Shown: piece after piece, positions 33,985-45,449 of the stretch | Position numbering within the stretch: the first letter of the stretch is position 1 | Layout of the letters: every line of letters starts with the position of its first letter | Assembly: GCA_006384855.1 (NCBI GenBank) | Contig: VCJN01002653.1 | Coordinates: 1-64,000, forward strand | DNA length: 64,000 nt | Direction: 5' to 3' | Source of the DNA: Tetraselmis striata | Taxonomy: Eukaryota; Chlorophyta; Chlorodendrophyceae; Chlorodendrales; Chlorodendraceae | Notes under the pieces: model-generated | What the model was told of the DNA's origin: nothing | The model's database searches: none | The model's input: only the letters and a program-made list of their open reading frames with translations | Position numbers and translations under genes: made by a program

Positions 33985-34680
33985 TCGGCAATTGTTCCCT
34001 ATGCTAATGATACCCCGTCGTACGGGGCGCACCTTGCAAGACTTGCGAGGCGCTAGTTCTCGTTGCGCTCATATTCAGCATTGTGTCGAGCAGACACACC
34101 CACGGGTTCTGGCATGGGCGGGCGTGCACCTAGAACTAACTTACCGGCAAGCGGCAGCGGATAACGCTATTGATGACGCCGCGCGATGAGCGCACGCGCC
34201 GGCGTACACCTAGCTGGACCAACTAGTGTTCACCGACCGCGCGCCGTTGTCTACAGTAGTGTACATGTTTAGGTACCTTAAATCTCCGAGTGGCGGCCGA
34301 AGTAGCCTCGTACCCTTGCGACGCGTACGATCGCGATGCGTATGCTCACTTTTTGGACGAAGTTAACCGGCAGCTGTTCCCTATGCAGATGACGCCCCGC
34401 CGCAGGCGGCGGATACATGCCGGTGCCAATGCCTCGCAAAACATGTGAGGCAGGCGCTAGTTCTCATTGCAGCACCACTGACACCTATGTGTCGGTCATA
34501 CGCACCCGCGTTGATCGACATGAGTGGTCGGAGAGATGCCTATAATTAATTTCCCAGGAATTGTACCGACAACCTATCACGCTATTGATGACGATGCGAT
34601 GGGCAAACTGCGTGCACGTCGGCATGCACCTAGTTGAGCCAACCGGTGTTGATCCGGTCGCCGTTGTCTATTGCGCAGCC
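33985..34680. repeat. Diverged tandem duplication of about 370 bp
   Basis: Unit 1 (about 33985-34260) and unit 2 (about 34360-34675) share TGTTCCCTATGC, GGCGCTAGTTCTC, ACGCTATTGATGACG, GCACCTAG and CGCCGTTGTCTA in the same order. They differ by substitutions and indels. No coding potential is recognised. Confidence 0.75.
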
Positions 34681-34699
34681 AATAAATATCTGATCGGAG

Positions 34700-35035
34700 T
34701 ATGTTAAGAGTCATGCCTAAGGTATTGGCTGCTCATCGATATTTTGAAAATAATACCGATGAAGCTATAGCCGGGACCTTTGACTGGGTAAGAATATTGT
34801 GCGGCGGGGGGGGGGGGGGGGGCACTTCGAGCAAACTCTTTAAATTACTGTGTTTACATATGAAATGCGAGTGGCCAAGCCCCTCTAAAACGGTATATTT
34901 CCCAACTTTAGGTGAGATGCAGTGGTGCTTATGACAGTGGCTGCGAAATGGTGTTTTCGGAAGGGGCGGAACGGTCGCGTGCAACGCGCACTCTCCGCTT
35001 AGCAGTCGGCGTTTTAATAATTTAACTATATATTT
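34700..35035. repeat. Partial copies of two dispersed repeats
   Basis: 34712-34880 matches the right half of the 31290 family (AAGGTATTGGCTGCTC, CACTTCGAGCAAAC, TGTTTACAT), interrupted by a poly-G tract at 34804-34823. 34945-35020 matches the GGAAGGGGCGG repeat of 31040-31265. Both families adjoin each other at both sites, so they may be parts of one element. Confidence 0.7.
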
Positions 35036-35039
35036 CACG

Positions 35040-36240
35040 CCTGTCGGGCGCCCGGCCCACATGGAGCGGCCCACATGGAGCGGAGGATCCTCGATGCGGC
35101 ATGCAGGAGGATCCTCGTCGCTCCACGTGGTGGGCGCTGGTAGTCCATAAGACGTGTCCGGTTGGGCGTGGCGGAGGCAAGAGCGGGGTTGTGGCCGGTT
35201 GTGGCGGGTCCTTGGATCATGCGACGACCGGGGAACCCTTCGAAGGGCTTTTCAATAATACTCGCTCGTAGTCCCAATAGCGCATGCTGGCGCCGCCGGA
35301 CAACATCCATGTACCAGGGGGGCTCCTAAACATAATTCATGTACGATCTCAGCCTAGCCTTGCGTCGGCCTCTCCGAGATCCGCCTAAGGCTTGGGAGGG
35401 GGTGTGCACGACCCAGACGGGGCCAGCCTACTTGCGAGGTGTGTTTGAAATAAAATCGTGTTCTCGTACCTCGGTACGACCTGCGACCGACATCCAGAAG
35501 ATCTGAGGTCCCCCCCCTTCCAGTATGTGTTCCACCTGTGAATCAATCGAATCCCGGCTTAATACGGCGGAGTGTTTGGCGGCGCCCTGCGGCCGACCCG
35601 CTCGAAACACCCAGGAAACCCTCAGCCGTCCTGAGAACTGATGGGCGAGGGCGGCGAGCGCGAGGAGACGGGAGCCCGGCACTAAAGGCGGGGCATGCGT
35701 TCATGGGCGGAGTGGCCGGGCTTGGCAGCGACTCGGGGGCGAGGAGGCAGGAGCCGGGGTGCCCAGAGGGAGTAGCGGCCATGCAGCGGGAGGAATCGGC
35801 TGGCGGCCATCCCGGTCCGACCCTACTAGACGGACGGCTATAGCGACGAGGCGTGTTGCAGCGGCGAGCGGCGCGCGTGCGAGCATGACCTGCATGCCGA
35901 CCACGGAGCGACGACACGCGGACGGGGGAGGGGGGATGCCCGCCTTCCCCCCTCAAGCCCCTCTTGGGGATCCTACCGCAAGTTAGAGCTCATGCGGGCG
36001 AGATGGAGGCAGCATCGGCGGACCGCGGCCAAGGCCGGCGGACCGCCACTACCGGCGCGGCGGGGCGATCAGCGTCGCGACTACCTGCGGGATATTCTCA
36101 GCGATGACGACGGCAGGTGGAGCCAAGTCGCAGCACAGCGACCAAAATTTGCGCGGCACCGGTACATTAATATATTTACATGAGCTAGCAGCAGAAGGCG
36201 ATATCAGGAAATCACCCCAAAAAGGGACAATCAGAAAGGT
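35040..36240. other. Intergenic repeat-rich stretch, no gene assigned
   Basis: Short frames on both strands without motifs. CATGGAGCGGCCCACATGGA is a short tandem duplication near 35060. No clear gene is seen. Confidence 0.4.
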
Positions 36241-36243
36241 CCT

Positions 36244-36815
36244 CTACAACGACTGCGAGGTGGAAGCAGCAACATGAGAAGACGCAGAATGGGCACGAGC
36301 CCACGCATCAGACTTGGCCATCTGCACACCGGCAGCGAGAATGCCACCCAGGGTACTATGCACGCAGGCCGAGACCCGCTGCAACAGCCCCCGCCGTATG
36401 CGCGACAGGTGACGGCGGAACTCAGCAGGTTGGCTGGCTACAAAGTTCCGAAGAGCCTGAACGGATTTACCACGAAGGAAGCATGAGGTCGGGGCGGAAG
36501 GACCGCCAGGGAAGTTGCGCACAGCCAACAGCACCGCGAGGATGTAGACCACCGTCAAAGCGGACTTCCCGAGACGGCCGCGGTCCTCAACCACAAAAGG
36601 GTAGTACCGGTGAACACCCTGCACTGGGGCGGACGAAGACGCCCGGTCCGCTGCCAACTTACCATGCTCCGCCTCGGTCGCCGCGATTCCCGGGGTGCAC
36701 CAGCGGGGGTGGTTGCTCCAAGTGGGGGTCGTGGAGGACACGCACGCGAAGTCGATCATGTAATCGCACACCGGCCCCCCATTACGCCCGTGGTAATCCC
36801 GAAAATAGCACAGAT
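36244..36815 (-). mobile_element. 3' fragment of a second non-LTR retrotransposon family
   Basis: A minus-strand frame carries DYMIDFACVSSTTPTW, TPGIAATEAEHGKLAAD and YPFVVEDRGRLGKSAL. These parallel the end of the restriction-like endonuclease region and following C terminus in algal and plant-type non-LTR elements (a D-hydrophobic strand, then an A/E-rich stretch before K, then a PFVVE..G.LG block). It differs from the family at 45450-47592. Downstream of its stop, on the minus strand, the motif CATGTAAATATATTA near 36180 resembles the 3' end of the other family. Only a fragment remains. Confidence 0.6.
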
Positions 36816-37233
36816 ATTGATCACGTGATGGAAGGAGGCGGGGCTCCGAAACGAAAGAGGAGGGCCGGAATAAGCTTGGGCAATAAATCCAGTAAGAATT
36901 GTTAGTGCGTTTTAGGTGCCATATCTCGCTCAAAATGGAGGGGGGGGGGGGGAGTTTGATAGCTGGCCCTATCTGGCCCAAAGTTGACCCCTTGATCCAG
37001 ACCACTCCATGCACTTTGCATTTCTGTGCGACGACACGCTCACTTGTGACCAAGCTGTGGAGTCAAGGTTCTACAACAGCACAAACACGCAGCACATGAC
37101 CTGTGGTGACGCAAAGATCGACCTAGATCCTATGCTCTGTGAGTGAGCTTGAGTTTTTTGAGGCAGTATTTCCTAGTCACATGGTAGCTAGGATAGCTGA
37201 GTGCATGACCACTAGAGGCCGTGAGCTCAAGTT

Positions 37234-38820
37234 TTGGAGGTGTCACATGGGGAGTGCTGGCGTTTATTCCTAGGATACAACATGGCCATCATGTTGTTGC
37301 ACACCGGCCGCCCAAAAGAATATCTATGGTTAGGCAAGGACAACAAAAAGTATGAGGGAGCACTTTTCATTGCTCCGGAGCTAGGCCGGTTCGGTCTAGA
37401 CTACTCTCGCTTTGTGAAGCCGATGCCTGTTTCACGCTGCCCACCCACGGGGACTTGGACGACCCTTTTGATCCGATCCGGCTGTTCACCGAGGCGTGGG
37501 ACGATGCCATCCGCGCGTCCCTGATTAATGGCCCCCTTCTCACCGTGGATGAATCCATGGCACTATGAAAGGGCAAGCGCGGAAAGCATCTGGTGCAGCT
37601 GCATGCCTGGGTGGATGTTTGTGGGGCGGAAGCCCACCAACATGGGCCGTGAGTCACACACCACCGCAGACTGCGACACAGGCTGCATCATCTATGTGGA
37701 GCCGTATGAGGGGAAGGAGGCCATGGCGGACAAAGAATTCTGCAAACATCAAAAGCCATGCGCTGCACCAAGCCATGGTTCAACAGCGGCCGCACTGTAG
37801 TGGTTGACAGCGGCTTTGCCAGCGCGAAGCTGGCCAAGGCGCTTGCGCGGCATGGGATGTTCATGATCGGCAATGTCAAGTCCGGTCATGCTTCTTTCCC
37901 CAAGAAGTGGCTGCTAGAGCGGGCCAAGGAGCGCGGGCAGCGTGTCAGCTGCACCAGCACATTCACAGTGGATGGAGCGGATTGGTCACCGTTGGCAGCT
38001 GCAGACTGTGACAAGCAGCCAATGGCATTGCTCGGGACAACCGGCACTACTTCAACAATGGGCGAGACTCTCGTTCGGCGCTATTCGGTGCTGAGGGGGG
38101 ACGGCACCAGCGATGTGGTGAACATGAGCTTGGAGCAGTGGCATATCCATGCCACTTACCGTGAGAACTTCAAGTGGGTGGACATGCACAACAAGCGGCA
38201 TGGCGCAGTGTCCTTTGAAGATACATGGAAGACTCACCGCTTGTTCATCCGGGAGTTTCAGACATTATTTGAGATAGCGGGGGTGAATGCATATTTGCTT
38301 TGGCGGCGCTTCAAGCCGGGGCAAGAGCAGTGCACTTCTGAGATGTTCAGGCGCCGCCTGACCCACCAGCTTCTGCATCATCCGGTGCTGATGCGGGAGA
38401 TCGGAAAGAGGGACGGTGTCGCTGCGCGCGAGGATTGGAGCACCCAGTGGCGGCCCACAGCACATGCTGCTGCCCAACCCCGCCCGTGGAGGTGACAGCA
38501 AGCGGGTCAAGCGCCGTGCATGCAAGTATTGCGGCACCCCCACAGGTTGGAGCTGCGCATGTGCGCATTGGGTGCCCGGCATGACAGCCAAGGAGGTGAG
38601 GGAGTGCATGTTTTGCTGCAGTAAGAAAGTAGAACCCATATTGCTTTGGCAAGCACATGGCGGCATCCCCCCCCCCCCCCCCCCCTCCCCCCGCCCCCAC
38701 CGCCTGGCTGAGAGCATGAGGAAGGCATGGGAGGTGAGGAAGAGCAAGAAGCGTGCAGCGCCGCCTGCACAGGATGAGCTAGCACTGCCTCTGCAACTGA
38801 GTAGCAAGTAGCAAGTAGCA
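37234..38820 (+). pseudogene. Decayed piggyBac-type (DDE_Tnp_1_7) transposase
   Basis: The reading frame changes several times. Conserved blocks can be followed: LGRFGLDYSRFVKPMP, then TVDESM (first catalytic Asp, about 37540), MFVGRKPTNMGRESHTTAD with IIYVEPYEGKEAM (about 37615-37720), VVVDSGFASAKLAKAL (second Asp region, about 37800), MFMIGNVKSGHASFPK, VNMSLEQWHIHATYREN, FKWVDMHNKRHGAVSFE, and a C-terminal cysteine-rich CKYCGTPTGWSC (about 38521). Frameshifts lie near 37435-37525 and 37740, another before the cysteine-rich end, and a TGA interrupts the DESM block. No terminal repeats or TTAA duplications were identified. Confidence 0.8.
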
Positions 38821-39730
38821 TGTAACAGCTAGCGCGGGCCAAGCATCCCGCAGCCTGGCGGCCAGCTAGTTGTCGAACTCAAGCTTTGTAATCACACATT
38901 CCCTGCCCCTAACATTGCTATGTATTGCCAAGCACTTGCATGATGTGATTAGGTTCATATAGACTGCACCTAAGCTGCAACCCAGCTCAGCACTGGAACA
39001 ATGTGTGATGTACCAGTACTTTACTACAGTACTTTAGCTTCGCGCCCCGGGGCGATGCTATAAACACCCTCGGCTCAGTATCAAGGTAAACATCATTACA
39101 GCCAACTCGCTTGTCTCAGCATCTAAACCCATCTAGGTACTAGGGGCACTCGATTGGGTGTCGATTGGATAATGCTTGTGGCAGCCATGCATGTGTGCAT
39201 GAGCGGGTTCATGACGGCCAAAAAATGACATCCGAGGGGTCTCAAGGACCACATGTTCTAACTACAGAAAATCCGTGTTGCCGGACCTGCATGCCACCCA
39301 TACTCACACCCTGCATCATTTAGGTAAGACACACTGAAGATCTCATATGCTCGGTTGGTGCTGAAGTGATTGTTTACATGGTCAATCAACATTCCTAAAA
39401 TATGTTGTAGCTTCGCGCCCCGGGGCGCGATGCTATAACAAATAGACAGTGTATGGCAGCTGCCCTTTACACAATATATAAACAATTGCAGCACTTTTCC
39501 CCTGCTGGACACTGATGTCGATAGTAATTTACACAGTACATCAGCCAGCTACAAAACTTATGGAGGAGCGGGTCAGATTAGAGGGGGGGGGTACCTAAAA
39601 CACACAAACAGTTCTTACTGGCCTAATTACACCATATGTATTCCCTACTATGGTAAGTTATAGATGGCAGGCTCTGAAAGCAACTCAGTATGAGCGGCGG
39701 AGAGTTGCATGCTAGCGCGTTGTGATCAAT
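38821..39730. repeat. Intergenic region with a repeated GC palindrome
   Basis: AGCTTCGCGCCCCGGGGCGATGCTATAA at 39036-39062 recurs, with CG inserted, at about 39408-39437. The core CGCCCCGGGGCG is a perfect palindrome. The two copies are 370 bp apart. Flanks include TTACTACAGTACTTTA-type dyads. No gene is seen. Confidence 0.6.
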
Positions 39731-40170
39731 TTCAATTTCACGCCTACCGACAGTTGATGTTGCACCCGAAGCACTTGGAAGAGCAGCGTTGCGCACCATT
39801 GCGCAACAACCGCAGCAGCAACGGAGGAGGAAGAGCAAGCGCCGACACTAGGTCAGGGGGTAGTGGCCCGTGTGGGTTGTAGGAACCTCCGATATCTCAC
39901 GACTACGATAGTTAGGACGGGGTCCGCAAGATCTGGCTAAGTTCCGGCTTTTTAATCGCCCCCGCCCACCTCGGCCTACGCAATTGGCCAGAGAAGGGGG
40001 AGTCAGCATGTTTAAGGTATTGGCTGCGCTCATCGACATTTTGGAATATCGAGGGAGCTAGCAGCGCTATAGCCCGCACCTCAGACTGGCTAAGACAGTT
40101 GTGTGGCAGGGGACACTTCGAGGAAGCACTTGAATGTACTACTTATACATATGAAATGCGAGTGACCCAA
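39730..40170. repeat. Full-length copy of the dispersed repeat seen at 31290-31990
   Basis: Shares, in order, GCGCAACAACCGCAGCAG, CACTAGGTCAGGG, GTAGGAACCTC, CAAGATCTGGCTAAGTTCCG, TAAGGTATTGGCTGC and CATATGAAATGCGAGTG with the copies at 31290-31700 and 34700-34880. Confidence 0.8.
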
Positions 40171-40800
40171 CCCTTCCGACCAAAACAACGACATCCTACT
40201 TGTTCATCGCTGGGAACGCTGATGGAATAACCTGTTGCATGCCATATGTTGATGCGACGTCTGAATTGTACGGGTTGAACGGACACCTACTAGCACGCAC
40301 CCACAGCTTGTTGCGATGCCACTCGGGTACTCAATTTGCTGCCGCGACGATAAATCAATAATTGCACATTCAAAAGGCGTAAATGTTATTATTTAGTAGG
40401 TAATAAACGGCTAACATCCGCCTCGTGTCAGAGCAGCGTGACGCCGCGTGCCTGACACAACAACATATGAGCAACATTGTGATTATTGATGAATAATGCA
40501 GCAACATGCGATATATATATCGCTGTTGAATACCGCACTGTCTACAATCATGAAGCGCACATGCACGGATACGGCTTGTGTCGGAAATTCCGTCACTAAC
40601 TCGCAATTAGTTGTTGCTAAGTTGTTCCCAATTAGTTGTGCCTATTAGGCTTGCATAATCCTTCAATCAGTATTTTGCTTGGGGCAATATATCACGGTGT
40701 CACCTACCCATGGATTATTTCCTTAACTGGATAGTTACTTAAACTACGGCCGTCGTAGAAACGCGACTGCAATTTCCAAAAGGGTTGTACCACATGCCTT
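40171..40800. other. AT-richer intergenic stretch, no gene seen
   Basis: Contains no frame with a recognisable motif. Base composition is more AT-rich than the gene regions. Confidence 0.4.
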
Positions 40801-40805
40801 GTTGT

Positions 40806-40876
40806 CTGTCCGCTCGGTAGAGCGGTGGTCTACTGCTCAGAAGGTTCTCGGATCGATTCCTGGCTCTGTCCTTTTA
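40806..40876 (+). other. tRNA-like sequence (pseudo-tRNA or SINE head)
   Basis: GCTCGGTAGAGC resembles a D-arm, and GGATCGATTCC matches the Pol III B box GGTTCGANTCC except for one base. It is followed by TTTT at 40871. The anticodon stem does not pair properly, so it is not a normal tRNA. Confidence 0.35.
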
Positions 40877-40879
40877 GGG

Positions 40880-42198
40880 CAATATCAGCCGGCCGGGACC
40901 CGTGTCCCGGCTTGACTCACTTGGTTGATGCATTAGCCCTTCGTGTTTTGAATGAGGCAACGGTCCAATGGCTATGCCAGACCTACGACTGCAGCTGGCA
41001 CACGAGCTAGGTCAAGTGCTGGGGCTGCTTCTGGCGAAGATCCGGGCGAACTTTACTTCACTTTTTACCAGTAGGATTTCACTTTTGCCAGTCCTGTCCT
41101 CCCGGGGGCGGAAAAACAAACCTGCGCTGTAAAGGATTAATGCACGGGTACCCGTAGTAGACTACAATCGTCGGGTAAAATATGACCGCGCGTGAACTGC
41201 CGCCGGGGGGAAGTACCGAGTATGGGAAATATTGCACGGATATTTCGATTCACTGCGCTGTCGATGCACCATCCAATAATACATCCACACTCAAACCTTA
41301 TGTACTGATAAACAACGTCAGTGTAGGTACGGGATGTATTGAATCGTTATTAGTTAGATGTTCGCTTCTTTAAGTCTGTACTTTGCGCGGCACTAGTGAG
41401 TATCCCGTATAAATAGTTAAACTACTCGTCCTCGTTTGACGTACACTACACAGTGGGTATATGACACTTTAACGAATGAAACCGTACGGGATGCAACTTC
41501 CATAACGGTACTACCGCAGCACCGGCAGCACTTTCGCGCGGCTGCTGCCGCCGGCGATCCATCAACACCTTGTGGTACAGGTACGGGTTAGCAACGACTA
41601 TCGCGCGGCACAGCCATCCGGCGCAATCGCCGCTTTGGCCGGAATACACCACAGCACCCCCACCTACGCAACTCGCAACACAGCTTCTCGACACCGCCTC
41701 TGTAGGCTACCTGATACGGCCATAGCTCACAACATCTTAGTACAGGCGCCACTGCCTCTATTCACTTCTCACTATATCACGACGACCACAGCTCGCTGGG
41801 GGCACCGAGCACACACATCTGTTTTATCCCTGCAGGCGGCGGAGCGCTAATCGCGAGAGGTAACGCACTCGCCCGGTGACGCGTCGCACCTGACGCCTTA
41901 CGTGCTCGGCAGCACACCGCACGAACGGTGATCGTGCGGGGTGGGCTGACTCTAGGCTCGGCAAGCTCGGCACATGTATACTCTCTGCATTCGGGGGCAG
42001 GGAGAGACTGGGGGTGGGTGTGCTCTGGTTAACGCCCGAGCCGTTTTATGCGCAGAAGGGGCTTGATCGCCTTCGGACGTGACCCCCCCCCCCCCCCCCC
42101 CCCCCCCCCCCGCCCCCAACTTTTCTCCAAATTACATCCTCTCCTTCCGAACTCCCGGCGACCGACGCGATTTATGTATAGATCTCCTTCGCTTGGTC
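40880..42198. other. Intergenic, no gene seen; poly-C run near the right end
   Basis: Short frames only. A 30-nt C run lies at 42081-42112, about 160 bp upstream of the start of the propeller gene. Confidence 0.45.
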
Positions 42199-42206
42199 CT
42201 ATTTAA
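42199..42206 (+). promoter_or_regulatory. Possible TATA-like box
   Basis: TATTTAAA lies about 70 bp upstream of the ATG at 42276. Position and sequence are compatible with a TATA box; nothing else supports it. Confidence 0.3.
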
Positions 42207-42275
42207 ACTGTGGTGGTGTGCCAACGCAGGCCGCCTCTCGCCGGCAGGAAGACCAGGAAAACCCCCGTTGGCGCC

Positions 42276-43952
42276 ATGACGCCTATCATGACGCGCCGGC
42301 CGGCCGCCACCGCGTCACTCGCGGCGCTGCTGCTGCTTGCGACGATGACGCAGAGCGCGGAGGCTACATGCGCGCGCGGTGAGCTCACGACGTGGTGCGC
42401 GGACTCGCCGCTGCAAAGCGACCGCGACCTGTGGGCGCAGAGCGTGACCGTGGATGACGGCACTGGGGCGCTGTTCGTGGCGGGCCACTTCGCGGGGCGC
42501 ACCAAGTTTCAGAACACCACCATCGCCGCCAAGAGCAGCCTCGACGTGTTCATCATGAAGGAGGTAGGCGATGCGGTCGACTGGGTGTTTTCTATGACGC
42601 CGTGGGCGACGCAGGGTGGCGATGACCTGCCTATCGGCTTTATGAGCGAGTACATGAAAGTCCACAGTGTGACACTGGACCCCACCGGCAGCGTACTGTA
42701 CGTGTCGGGGCACTACTCCGGCGTGGTGGAGGCGGGCGGGAAGCAGATCCTGCGGTCAATGGAGGAGATCAGCCAGGATGTTTTCCTTCTGCAGCTTGAT
42801 GCTGCCACTGGCGCGCTCAACTGGGCCGTCTCCGTTGGCGGCGACAGCATCGACAGTGTGCACGGGCTGGCGGTGGACGCCGACAGCGCGTACGTGTCGG
42901 GCTCTTTCTTCCACATGGCCGAGTTCGGTAAGCAGGTGCTTTACACGCCGCATGGCTTCGAGGGCGCTTTCGTGATGCGCGTCAGCTCGGCGGGTGCGGT
43001 GGTGTGGGCGCAGAGCGTAGAGTACCTGCTCCCCGACTTTGAGCTGGCGGACCTGCGCCCGGACAGCCTCGGCCTCGTCAAGGGAGGGCACCTGCTGCGC
43101 GTGACCGGCTCGCTGGGCGCGCCCAAGGCCACCGGCATCGCGACTACCAAGTCGATGCCCTCCATGTTCACAACGCTCCTCGACGCCCGCACCGGCACCT
43201 ACGTCGAGCACTCGCAGAACTTCTTCGCCTACTTCAGCGCCACGCTTATGACCGCCGACTTCGACGCGGAGGACAACTCGCTGGTGGCCGTCTTCTGGTG
43301 CGACGAGGCCAACGAGGGTGTGGTGGTGGACGCCGGCCACGCGCTCTGGTGCGCCGACCACCACGAGAGGCTGATGACGCTCAAGCTCGACCTCGCGGAC
43401 AAGCCCTCCGACTCGCGCGTGGTGTTCCTGTCCGAGCTGGCCGACGCCTTCGTGCTCGGCAACGGCCGCTTCCTAGAGCCCTCCGTCAGCGTCGCGCAGG
43501 CCCACGGCCACACCTACCTCGTCGGCTCCTTCGAGGGCATGGTCACCTTCAACGACGCTGCTGGCCGCACCGTGCGCAGCTCCACCCCCCGCGTGTTCCT
43601 CGCGCATCTCTCCCCCGACGGCGCCGTCCAGGGCGTGGAGGTGCTTGGAGGCGAGTCTGGCGTGATGCTTGTCACCGGTCTCGCACGCAACAAGCGCACC
43701 GGCGCGATCGACTTTGCCGGTGTGTTCAAGGGCGCCAGCACCCTGGGCGCTGGCCTTGGCATCAAGGCCAGCATGCCCGACAAGTGGGACGTCTACACTG
43801 CCAGTGTCGCCCAGACCGCCGCCAACGTTGACCTCTTTGATCTGTACGCTGATCCTGCCAGCTCTGCGGTCATGGGCGCGGCTTCCGTGGCCGGCACCAG
43901 CGTGGGCGTACTCAACAGCCTGCTGAACGTGGGCGGTGGCGACCCCAAGTAG
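42276..43952 (+). CDS. Secreted beta-propeller-like repeat protein, 558 aa, intronless
   Basis: The ATG at 42276 is chosen because it directly begins a signal peptide: basic TRRPAATA, then the hydrophobic SLAALLLLATM and a likely cleavage site around AEATC. The mature part repeats blades such as DVFLLQLDAATGALNWAVSV followed by GLAVDADSAYVSGSF, and similar blocks at WAQSVTVDDGTGALFVAGHF, SVTLDPTGSVLYVSGHYSG and SVAQAHGHTYLVGSFEG. This alternation of 'data from a sensor, then value seen' strands is typical of SBBP-type beta-propeller repeats. A low-complexity Ala/Ser/Gly tail follows. The product is probably extracellular or wall-associated; ligand unknown. It is one of few intronless genes here, with third positions strongly GC. 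Confidence 0.75.
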   Translation: MTPIMTRRPAATASLAALLLLATMTQSAEATCARGELTTWCADSPLQSDRDLWAQSVTVDDGTGALFVAGHFAGRTKFQNTTIAAKSSLDVFIMKEVGDAVDWVFSMTPWATQGGDDLPIGFMSEYMKVHSVTLDPTGSVLYVSGHYSGVVEAGGKQILRSMEEISQDVFLLQLDAATGALNWAVSVGGDSIDSVHGLAVDADSAYVSGSFFHMAEFGKQVLYTPHGFEGAFVMRVSSAGAVVWAQSVEYLLPDFELADLRPDSLGLVKGGHLLRVTGSLGAPKATGIATTKSMPSMFTTLLDARTGTYVEHSQNFFAYFSATLMTADFDAEDNSLVAVFWCDEANEGVVVDAGHALWCADHHERLMTLKLDLADKPSDSRVVFLSELADAFVLGNGRFLEPSVSVAQAHGHTYLVGSFEGMVTFNDAAGRTVRSSTPRVFLAHLSPDGAVQGVEVLGGESGVMLVTGLARNKRTGAIDFAGVFKGASTLGAGLGIKASMPDKWDVYTASVAQTAANVDLFDLYADPASSAVMGAASVAGTSVGVLNSLLNVGGGDPK

Positions 43953-45445
43953 GGAGCCGAAGGAGCATGCTCTTCTACGTCTTTGCTCGTTATGGCAGCC
44001 AGGAATGCTCGGTCTGAGACAGGATGGCTCTCCTTGCCAGACTCCCAAGTAGCCGCCCGCAAACCCGCCTGGCCACCAAGTCTTCGCCTCCCCCCTTCTA
44101 GAGACCAGGATGCTGCTGAGGACACTGCCTGCAGATGATGTGCCCCACCTGCCGCAGCCCTAGCCATTACCCCCCCCCCCCCCCCCCTCCCCGCCCCACT
44201 CCACACCTGTCCGCTTCTTCTGCTGGGCACAGTACCGGCGTGGCCGTCCTCCTTTCACGGGGCCGCCGCCACTGCCGAGCCGCAGCGTAGAAGTGCAAGG
44301 TGACCTACACGGGCGATTCATTTATTTCAGAACCTTCAAGAAAGCCAGCCAGCAGTCTGTAAATATAGCTTTCCGCCAAAGACCACCGCCGCGGTTGCCC
44401 CCCCCCCCCCCCCCCCCCCCGCGCAACGCTCCGCCGACCCCACATCGCCAGCTAGCAGGGGACCAATCCATGATGCACCATGCCTGCTGCCGGGATGAGA
44501 TCCGAGGGGAAAGGGCAATGCGCCGTGCCATGAAGGAATCAATGCCACACCCCCCGCGCTTCTCCCTCAGTCTGCCTCTGCACTCCGCCCATTCCTTTCC
44601 CTTAGCCGGATGATGCCAGCGCTCCTGCCTCCTGCCCACTGACTATCACGACCACGCCGCTGTGTGCGCTTTGAGACCGCCCGGTCTAGGGCGCCAGGCG
44701 GCTCACTAAGCGGCGGACTGTTGGGGCTGACGCTGTCTGCATTGGCCCATGCGTGCTAGCGGGGCCGACCCCCTGCAGTCCTGCAGTGCTACGACCAAGG
44801 CGAGGAGCAGCACTTGTATTTGCGTTTCCGGGACGTGTGACATGACTCACGCACTTGGACGGAGCCGGCGCAGAATGTGCTTCCATCAGGTAAACTAGCC
44901 AGCCCTTTCATGCATGCAGTCTGATGTGCCATATACAATCAAGCGACCTTTATTGACACCATGGTGGGAGGATCCAATATCGCCGGCAGAGTACATTGTC
45001 CGCAGTCTCTGCTGCATAGTGACCATCTCGGAGTAGCTATCAGTACTTTAGAGCGTCTATATCCCGGATATGTGGTTTCCCTGACAATGTTTGTATTAGG
45101 TGAATAAGATTTGCTGGTAACTCTCGAATCTCGTACTATACAATACTTGTCCCCATTTCATTTGCTTTCGCTGTCTAGCTAACGGATAGTACGAGCGCCT
45201 ACTGTTTTCAGCATGATGAATACAAAATTAAACGTAGGGATAGTGATGCAGATATCATATCAAGATACTCGTTTATTACTGCTGCTGTAATGATATAATG
45301 ATATTTATTAACAAATGCATAGGAATAGGTGCTGAAGTAGTCGCCCCTCACCTGCTGTGTGGCTCGTCGGCAATATTGTGACATATATACTAAGGATTAT
45401 CCCACCTATCAGCCAGTCCGCTAATAATAAGGACGGTGGTCGCGA
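43953..45445. other. Intergenic, no gene seen
   Basis: Holds the 3' flank of the propeller gene, C runs near 44169 and 44398, and an AT-richer part (44900-45440) without motifs. Confidence 0.5.
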
Positions 45446-45449
45446 AGTC

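Noticed and set aside
42315..44048. Minus-strand frames opposite the propeller gene
   Set aside because: The plus-strand frame has a signal peptide and repeats; the opposite frames are a by-product of strong GC third positions.
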